64,000 nt of DNA, taken from NCBI GenBank assembly GCA_019694455.1, contig JAIBBY010000021.1, forward strand, positions 17,842 through 81,841. Direction: 5' to 3'. The DNA is from Pirellulales bacterium (GTDB taxonomy: Bacteria > Planctomycetota > Planctomycetia > Pirellulales > JAEUIK01). The notes beneath the pieces were generated by a model that worked only from the letters and a program-made list of their open reading frames with translations, had not been told where the DNA came from and did no database searches. A program made the position numbers and the translations under genes. Of the stretch, positions 58,914 through 64,000 are shown one piece after another; within the stretch, counting starts at the first letter, position 1, and each line of letters begins with the position of its first letter.

Positions 58914-59125
58914 CAGGTGCAGCCTCGCGAATGGATTTCAAACGGCTCCTCGGCGGCCAGTCGCGCGTCGCACCAGGCGACCACCTCTTGCAGCCGCGCC
59001 AGATAGTCGGCCCAGGCCACCGCCTGACCATCGATCGAGTAGCTTGGCTTGGGCGTGGCGGTGATTTCGGTAATCAGCGCGAGCGTTTGCGTTTTGATCG
59101 CGCGCAGCATGTCGGCGTCCGTCAT
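58913..59125 (-). CDS. small head-tail connector candidate, 70 residues
   Basis: Helical acidic protein (DADMLRAIKTQTLALITEIT; ADYLARLQEVVAWCDARLAA) of a size and position expected for a head-tail adaptor or accessory. AAGGAGACACACG upstream gives a good ribosome site. Its stop overlaps the head-closure start. No direct family recognised. Confidence 0.6.
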   Translation of the reverse strand: MTDADMLRAIKTQTLALITEITATPKPSYSIDGQAVAWADYLARLQEVVAWCDARLAAEEPFEIHSRGCT

Positions 59126-59137
59126 CGTGTGTCTCCT

Positions 59138-61465
59138 TTATCTGGCTGCCAGGCGGCGCAGCGGGGCCCGCGTTGGCGGCGTGACGCGCGTTTGCGCCAT
59201 CCGCCGCGCGATGATGCCCGAGCCTTGCGCGTGCGGGCCGGTGTTCGAATGCGTAAAGTCCTGCCAAAATCCGGCCGCGCCCCCGGTGTTGGGGTAGAGG
59301 CTTGGATTGGCGAGATAGTCCTGCTCGATGTCAGAGAGCGCGATCAGTCCCTTCCGCTGCCGGGCCGCGGCCAACCGTCGCAGTTCGGCGTTGAACTCGC
59401 TCATTGCCGCCAACTCCTGCGGCGTGTAGCCCCTGATCGTGCCGCCGCCGGTGTAGGCGCCGTTGCCGCTCGAACCGGTCAGCGAAATCGTGTTGGCGTC
59501 GACAATCTGCGCGCTCGCCCAAAAGCCATTGGCCGCGGTGTTGCCTGTCGCCCCGGCGACATACAGCCGCGTGGTGGCGCCCGCGATGCCGTGGCTCGGC
59601 GCGGTCAGCACGATCGGGCTGGCATTGGTCGCGCCGGTCACCGTGGCGCTACGCTCGCGCGGCATCATCGTGGCCAGCCAACAACTACAGTCGTTGCGCG
59701 CGCACAGGTCCAATAGCGCGGTCAGGTTCTCGCGCAGCGAGGCGAGCGCCGCCGCGCTATCACCAGCTTGAATCGGTGTCAGGTCGTTGACGCTGCCGCC
59801 GTCGAAGTTGATCAGTTCCACGCCGCAGGTGTGCGTCATCCCGGCCAGCATCAAGTGCGTCCACTCGCGCCGCGCCAGGCCTCCCCGCGCCAGCGGCGCC
59901 ACGATCAGCCGCCGCTCCAGGCCGTGCTGCGCCAGCGGATAGTAGCCGCCGGGCAAACTGTGAAACTCCGCCCCATACGGAAACGCGCGGGCGACATGAT
60001 CGGCTGTTTGTATCGCGGGACTCGCGCCGGCATACGCGGCGCTGGTCATCGAATCGACCAGCGACAGGCTCGGCCGCCGACAAATGGCGACGTAGCCCGC
60101 CTCGATGTTCACCGCCGTCGGCGTCCCCACCAGCCGCAGCTTGCCCAATGGCTGCGGTGTCCAGTCGACCAGCGCGGCGCTGGCCACGATCTTGGTCGCC
60201 GACGTCGCCAGCGCGCTGGTGGTCAGGTCGATTGCCGTCAGTCGCGCGCGGCCGTCGCGATGCAAGTGCAACAGCACGCACTGCCGCGCGGCGTGGTTCC
60301 AAGGAGTCGCCAGCGCGAGCGATCCGTTTTGATACCCGTAATAAAGTCCGCCGCTGGTCACGCTCAGCGTGAGCAAGGCCGTGCTGCCACCGGCCTCCAG
60401 CGCCTGAATCGTCAGCGCCGCGCCCGTTGGCACATACAGGTCGGATAGCGCGATGTGCGACCAGCCTTGCTCGTTCACGGGCAAGGCGCCGATCTCGTCG
60501 ATGGTCGTGGCGGTCGGCGACTGCCCATTGCCGGCAAAGTTCATCCGTCGTCGCAGCGGCGAAACGCCCGTCAGTCCGTACTCGGTGGCGTCGTCGCTCA
60601 CCGTGCCGGAGCCGCTGGCCTGAAAGTACGCCCCCTGCGTCGCCGCGCCGGCTGCCGCCAGCGCAAATGGTTGAAACAAGCGCGTCACCAGCGACTGCGG
60701 CTGTTCGTCGAGCGCATACACTGGCCGCACCGCCAGGTCGTTGCCGCTGTAACTGCGCAGCGGGCCGGTCACGCGCCACTTCACTCCGGCCCAGGCTGGC
60801 AGCTTGATCTGCAGCGCCTGCCCGCTCCAGGTGATTGCCGTCGTATCGGTGGTCGTGCGGCTCACCAGCGCGCCGTTCAACAGCGCCTCGACCACGCCGC
60901 TGGCGCCATAGCGCACATGAAACGTCAGCCGGTTCCATCTGCCCCACTGACCATACACCGCCTCGGTGACGTTCCCTTGCAGATAAATCGACCGCGGCGT
61001 CGTCGCCGCGCTGTTGCCGGTCACCAGCGCCCAACCGGGCGGGTTGTAATACGGCGCGCCGCTCGCCCCATTGCAACAGATTTGGCAATGCAGATACGCG
61101 CTGGTGATTGCCAATATCAAAAAGTCGCTCTGCGCCGTCGGCAACTGCGTGGCGCCGTCCCACGCGCCCATCAGCCACAGGTCGAGCCAATAGTCGGCGG
61201 CGTCTCCCGCGGGCGGCGCGCCGACCAGCGCCGTGCCGGTCGGATCGACCTGCAACATCGCCAGCGCGCCCGTCGCGCTCTCCGCATATCCTGTTGCGCC
61301 AGAGCCGGGTGGCAGTTCCGCGCTACTGGCCGCGCGCAGCGTCCACGCGCCGGCGGTGAGCGCCGTCAAGCGGCTGCTAGCGGCGGGACCCGAGTTGGCC
61401 ACCGTCAGCGTTTGCCCCGCCAAGGCGCCCCAGCCCGTGGCGTCGATCGCGCGTAGTTGCGGCAT
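59138..61465 (-). CDS. particle-associated lectin-like/SGNH-hydrolase protein
   Basis: A 775-residue protein. The N-terminal ~450 residues are jelly-roll/lectin-like (YWLDLWLMGAWDGATQLPTA, WGRWNRLTFHVRYGASGVVE). Residues ~470-775 show SGNH features: block I-like LVDSMTSA, block III-like DGGSVNDL, WLATMMPRERS, and block V-like DFTHSNTGPHAQGSG with Asp and His. Inside the hydrolase lies a small beta module (TNASPIVLTAPSHGIAGATT ... GNTAANGFW ... GNGAYTGGGT), a repeat-type insert common in phage tail proteins. Likely a particle-borne esterase or polysaccharide deacetylase for host surface binding. Placement among head genes is unusual. Confidence 0.65.
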   Translation of the reverse strand: MPQLRAIDATGWGALAGQTLTVANSGPAASSRLTALTAGAWTLRAASSAELPPGSGATGYAESATGALAMLQVDPTGTALVGAPPAGDAADYWLDLWLMGAWDGATQLPTAQSDFLILAITSAYLHCQICCNGASGAPYYNPPGWALVTGNSAATTPRSIYLQGNVTEAVYGQWGRWNRLTFHVRYGASGVVEALLNGALVSRTTTDTTAITWSGQALQIKLPAWAGVKWRVTGPLRSYSGNDLAVRPVYALDEQPQSLVTRLFQPFALAAAGAATQGAYFQASGSGTVSDDATEYGLTGVSPLRRRMNFAGNGQSPTATTIDEIGALPVNEQGWSHIALSDLYVPTGAALTIQALEAGGSTALLTLSVTSGGLYYGYQNGSLALATPWNHAARQCVLLHLHRDGRARLTAIDLTTSALATSATKIVASAALVDWTPQPLGKLRLVGTPTAVNIEAGYVAICRRPSLSLVDSMTSAAYAGASPAIQTADHVARAFPYGAEFHSLPGGYYPLAQHGLERRLIVAPLARGGLARREWTHLMLAGMTHTCGVELINFDGGSVNDLTPIQAGDSAAALASLRENLTALLDLCARNDCSCWLATMMPRERSATVTGATNASPIVLTAPSHGIAGATTRLYVAGATGNTAANGFWASAQIVDANTISLTGSSGNGAYTGGGTIRGYTPQELAAMSEFNAELRRLAAARQRKGLIALSDIEQDYLANPSLYPNTGGAAGFWQDFTHSNTGPHAQGSGIIARRMAQTRVTPPTRAPLRRLAAR

Positions 61466-61466
61466 G

Positions 61467-61973
61467 TTATTTCACCCTCGCTTGAATGGTCGCGCCGGCC
61501 AGTCCCGTGCCGGCTAGCGCCGTGCGAATCGCCACCAGCGTCTCGGCGCAGCCATCGGCGTCGACCTCGATCGGTTGCGTGTAGCTATAGACGCCATCGC
61601 GCACGTCGTTGGCCACGTCGACCGACAACGTCTGCGCGTGCAGTCCACCGGCGTCGACCAGTCGCTGCGCCCGTCCCTGTCGATCGCGGCCAAACACCTG
61701 CGCCACGGGGCTTGCGCTCACCGTGGCCGCCGTCGGATACTTGAGCCGCGCTTGCAGGCTGGTCCCCAGCCCGGCGATGGCCAGCCAGGTTTGCGCCGCG
61801 CGGGCGATGGCGCCAGGGTTCACAACCACTCCCGCCGCCTGCACGCCAGGCTCGTTGTCGATTTGCGCCGGATCGAGGCAGACATCGACCCAATCGCTGG
61901 CCACCGCCACCGGCAGCACGTACTGCCGCACGCCGCCGCTGATGGTGGGAGCTGTTCTGAAAGTTGGTGGCAT
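61467..61973 (-). CDS. structural cluster protein, 168 residues
   Basis: Starts MPPTFRTAPTISGGVRQYVL (CAT at 61971). Mostly beta with a C-terminal repeat-like half (GVYSYTQPIEVDADGCAETL). One base separates its stop from the downstream start. Lies directly after the capsid gene, where head-completion or decoration proteins are often encoded. No family recognised. Confidence 0.6.
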   Translation of the reverse strand: MPPTFRTAPTISGGVRQYVLPVAVASDWVDVCLDPAQIDNEPGVQAAGVVVNPGAIARAAQTWLAIAGLGTSLQARLKYPTAATVSASPVAQVFGRDRQGRAQRLVDAGGLHAQTLSVDVANDVRDGVYSYTQPIEVDADGCAETLVAIRTALAGTGLAGATIQARVK

Positions 61974-61981
61974 GACTTGCT

Positions 61982-62137
61982 CTACGAAAGGTTGAAGACT
62001 CGTTCGAATATCAAAAACCACGGCGGGGCAGGCGCGTCGAACCGCGGCCACGCTGTCGCTGGCGCGCCCCGTTGGTTGGGCAGCGCTTGCCGCTTGTGCC
62101 GCGCCCAGCCGCCGCCGTGGCGCCCGTCACGCGTCAT
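61982..62137 (-). CDS. possible 51-residue protein coupled to the capsid gene
   Basis: ATG in TGATG overlap with the capsid stop opens a frame encoding a Trp/Pro/Arg-rich peptide (GGGWARHKRQALPNQRGAPA ... APPWFLIFERVFN). It fills most of the otherwise empty 163 bp between capsid and the next gene. No homologue recognised; coding status uncertain. Confidence 0.4.
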   Translation of the reverse strand: MTRDGRHGGGWARHKRQALPNQRGAPATAWPRFDAPAPPWFLIFERVFNLS

Positions 62138-63303
62138 CACGTGTCGTAGCACTGCACCACGTAGCGCGGGTTGATCACCGCCGCGGCGCCGCGCTCGCTC
62201 ACCTTGAACCGCAGCACAATGTCTTGCGTAAAGTCGGCCTCGTCGTTCTGCGGGGCCTGCACCACCGTGATCGGCCAGTTCTCCATGTAGGCGAACGCCC
62301 GCTGAAAATCGCCCACGTACCAATGCTTCTTGGCGTTGGCGACGGTAACCCCGCTCGCCACCAACCGCCGATACGCGATGCGGCTCGACTCCACCCGGTA
62401 GCCGCTGATCGGATTGGGCGCGATCGTCTGCGTCGCCGCCCCGGTTCCGAGATAGCGAATCTCCGTCGCGCTAAAGATGCGATTCGCCGCGTGCCGATAC
62501 GCGGGCATCACCAGCACGGTGTTGCCTTGCACCAGCACCGGCTCGCCAGTCGCCGGGTCGACCATCTCGGCGAACAGTTGCTCCACCGCGTCCACGTCGG
62601 TCCAATCGACCAACTCGTTGCCGCTGAGGCTGTTGGCCCACGCCCCCGACGCCAGATAGGTGTTGTACGCGGTTCCCTTCCACTTGTAGTTGTTGGTGAC
62701 GCCGATCACCAGATCGGCCAGCCGCTGCTCCTTGTTCAGTCCCAAGATCTCGCCCACTTCGCTCGCGCGCTGCAGCACCAGGTTGGTGCGATCGAAGAAC
62801 ACCGCCTCCTTGGTCACCGGCACGATGAAGCCGCGCTTGGTGGTCGAGGGCGTCTCGATGTAGTCCTCGCCAAAGCCCAGGTTGGGGTACGGCATGCCGG
62901 GGCGCACCTCGTCGACCAGATCGGCCACGCGCGTCACGCCGGGGATCTTCTCGCCGTCGAACCGCGTCGGCACGGTGCTCACCAGCCGCGAGACGACAAA
63001 CGCCTCGTGCTGATACGCCTCCAGCAGAGTCGAGTAAACAATCTGCCCCGTGATGTTCGAAAACGCGCTGGCGTCCACCGCCCCGGCCGCCTCCTGCAGC
63101 GACACGCCCCCCGCCACCCGCGGATCGAGCGTGCGCACCCACTCGCGGCCGTCGGGCACCAACGCCTCGGCCAGGTCGCGCAGACTGAAGTCGCGCGGCC
63201 GCAGTTGCCCGGCCGAGAGCGCCTCGGACAAATGCCCCACCGTCTTGGCGGGGCCTTCCAACTCGTACTGTCGTTTGAGATCGCGATATTGAATCGTTGG
63301 CAT
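62137..63303 (-). CDS. major capsid protein (HK97-fold, phage type)
   Basis: A 388-residue protein of typical major-capsid size and layout. A helical N-arm (RDLKRQYELEGPAKTVGHLS) is followed by GQIVYSTLLEAYQHEAFVVS, a spine helix region (VFFDRTNLVLQRASEVGEIL), a segment with VQGNTVLVMPAYRHAANRIF and a strand-rich axial domain ending VVQCYDT. The ATG (CAT at 63301) follows AGGAAA. It has the pattern of Mu gpT/lambdoid-like capsid proteins of tailed phages. Identification is from length, order and motif pattern. Confidence 0.75.
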   Translation of the reverse strand: MPTIQYRDLKRQYELEGPAKTVGHLSEALSAGQLRPRDFSLRDLAEALVPDGREWVRTLDPRVAGGVSLQEAAGAVDASAFSNITGQIVYSTLLEAYQHEAFVVSRLVSTVPTRFDGEKIPGVTRVADLVDEVRPGMPYPNLGFGEDYIETPSTTKRGFIVPVTKEAVFFDRTNLVLQRASEVGEILGLNKEQRLADLVIGVTNNYKWKGTAYNTYLASGAWANSLSGNELVDWTDVDAVEQLFAEMVDPATGEPVLVQGNTVLVMPAYRHAANRIFSATEIRYLGTGAATQTIAPNPISGYRVESSRIAYRRLVASGVTVANAKKHWYVGDFQRAFAYMENWPITVVQAPQNDEADFTQDIVLRFKVSERGAAAVINPRYVVQCYDT

Positions 63304-63362
63304 CGAATCGGTTTCCTGAGCTGCAAATGAAGGAATGGAAAAAACGCCGCGCGCCTCGGGGC

Positions 63363-63845
63363 TCACGCTTTCGGCTGTGGGCCGCCGCGCATCACCGTGG
63401 AAAAGATCTCGACCAGCGCCCGCGTGGTGCTCGCCCCATAGCGCTTGGCGACGCGGCCAATCGCCTTGGCCTCGTTGCCCGCCGCCAGCGCCGCCGTCTT
63501 TTGGTTCTCGAGCGCGTTGCCGCTCTGTTTGGCGGGCGCCGCCAGCGCGCCTAGCTCAAACGTCGCCGCCGCGCAGTCGAATTCAAACACGCCGCTGGTC
63601 GCCACGCGGATCGGCTCGACATCGCCTGCCCGGCTCCGCTGCATCGCCACGCCGAGAAACGTGTTCTGAAACTCGTCCTGCGTCGTCGCCAGGTCGGTGT
63701 TCCACGCGTGCAGGCTGGCCGGCGTCACGTCGCCGCCGGCGGCCATCTCCACCAGGTCGCCCACCTCGATCACCGTGGCGCTGGCGATCGGTTTAGAAAT
63801 CACGGGATTGGTGTCGCCATAGCGCCACCGCATTTGGTCGGCCAT
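63363..63845 (-). CDS. head decoration-like protein
   Basis: A 160-residue product starting MADQMRWRYGDTNPVISKPI, with AAGGAGA upstream. Segments IEVGDLVEMAAGGDVTPAS and NTFLGVAMQRSRAGDVEPIR followed by VATSGVFEFD fit the small beta-barrel of head decoration/fibre proteins encoded just before major capsid genes. The C-terminus is helical and basic (KAIGRVAKRYGASTTRALVE). Confidence 0.65.
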   Translation of the reverse strand: MADQMRWRYGDTNPVISKPIASATVIEVGDLVEMAAGGDVTPASLHAWNTDLATTQDEFQNTFLGVAMQRSRAGDVEPIRVATSGVFEFDCAAATFELGALAAPAKQSGNALENQKTAALAAGNEAKAIGRVAKRYGASTTRALVEIFSTVMRGGPQPKA

Positions 63846-63906
63846 GCAAGGTCTCCTTGAATCGAGTCGGTCAGGTGATGTTTTTTTTCGTTGGAACTGG
63901 CCGCGA

Positions 63907-64000
63907 CTAGCCGCGGGCGATCGCCCGCACAAACTCCGCCGTGGTGGTCGCCGCCAGCGCGCCGTCGGCGGCCAGTTGTTCCATGGCGCGCGGCGACTGC
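63907..64000 (-). CDS. C-terminal end of upstream structural-cluster gene (partial)
   Basis: An open frame enters from the right edge and ends at the TAG at 63907-63909; the visible end reads QSPRAMEQLAADGALAATTT then AEFVRAIARG. Short helical tail, family unreadable. By position before decoration and capsid genes it may be a prohead protease, scaffold or portal-associated protein. Confidence 0.5.
   Translation of the reverse strand, partial: QSPRAMEQLAADGALAATTTAEFVRAIARG

Overview
The window is GC-rich (about two thirds G+C by eye), gene-dense bacterial chromosome with strong third-position GC. That bias opens long but meaningless frames antisense to most real genes. The gene content fits a planctomycete, probably Pirellulales-like. 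The pointers are an EF-G of the spdEFG1 (mitochondrial-like) type, a HemX/CcsA-like protein fused by overlap to hemA behind a sigma-54 activator, an ECF sigma factor, a large PA14-plus-cytochrome c secreted protein, and RND metal efflux with Cys/His-rich helpers. This assignment is inference from gene families. No rRNA, tRNA or CRISPR array was recognised.

Layout. 1-5.1 kb: HEAT-repeat protein, sigma-54 activator, HemX-like protein and hemA, all on +. 5.1-12.6 kb: acyltransferase, aldehyde dehydrogenase, a restriction-modification methylase remnant, an N-acetyl sugar amidotransferase, an orphan antitoxin-like protein and an ECF sigma factor, separated by gene-poor stretches full of dispersed repeats (including a 191-bp tandem duplication). 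12.7-15.2 kb: a tightly overlapping small operon with a PKD-like secreted protein, a papain-fold cysteine peptidase and a small holin-like membrane protein, resembling a lysis cassette. 15.3-25.7 kb: YjhG-type xylonate dehydratase, creatininase-family amidase, PaaI thioesterase, a 1009-residue PA14/cytochrome c protein, then a PMT-like glycosyltransferase/TPR protein with a type II thioesterase and a phosphopantetheinyl transferase. 25.9-38.5 kb (mostly -): small hypotheticals, histidine kinase, pnp, rpsO, bioA, and a CusA/CusB-like metal efflux module flanked by Cys/His-rich proteins. 38.7-50.7 kb: serine hydrolase, a kinase-like mini-protein, fusA, metallophosphoesterase, PEGA lipoprotein, PP2C phosphatase, a histidine kinase/sigma-54 response regulator pair, and lexA with a candidate operator.

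50.9-64.0 kb (all -): a compact, translationally coupled cluster of phage-type structural genes running off the right edge. In transcription order these are a truncated upstream gene, a decoration-like protein, a major capsid protein, a tiny ORF, a small protein, a lectin plus SGNH-hydrolase protein, a possible adaptor, a head-closure-like protein, a tail-terminator-like protein, a tail-tube-like protein, three further probable tail proteins, an HxH-repeat fibre and a 304-residue unknown. No integrase, tape measure, terminase or portal is visible. Together with the separate lysis-like cassette at 12.7-15.2 kb, the most interesting reading is a domesticated prophage or gene-transfer-agent/tailocin-like particle lying immediately upstream of lexA. 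That reading is a hypothesis.
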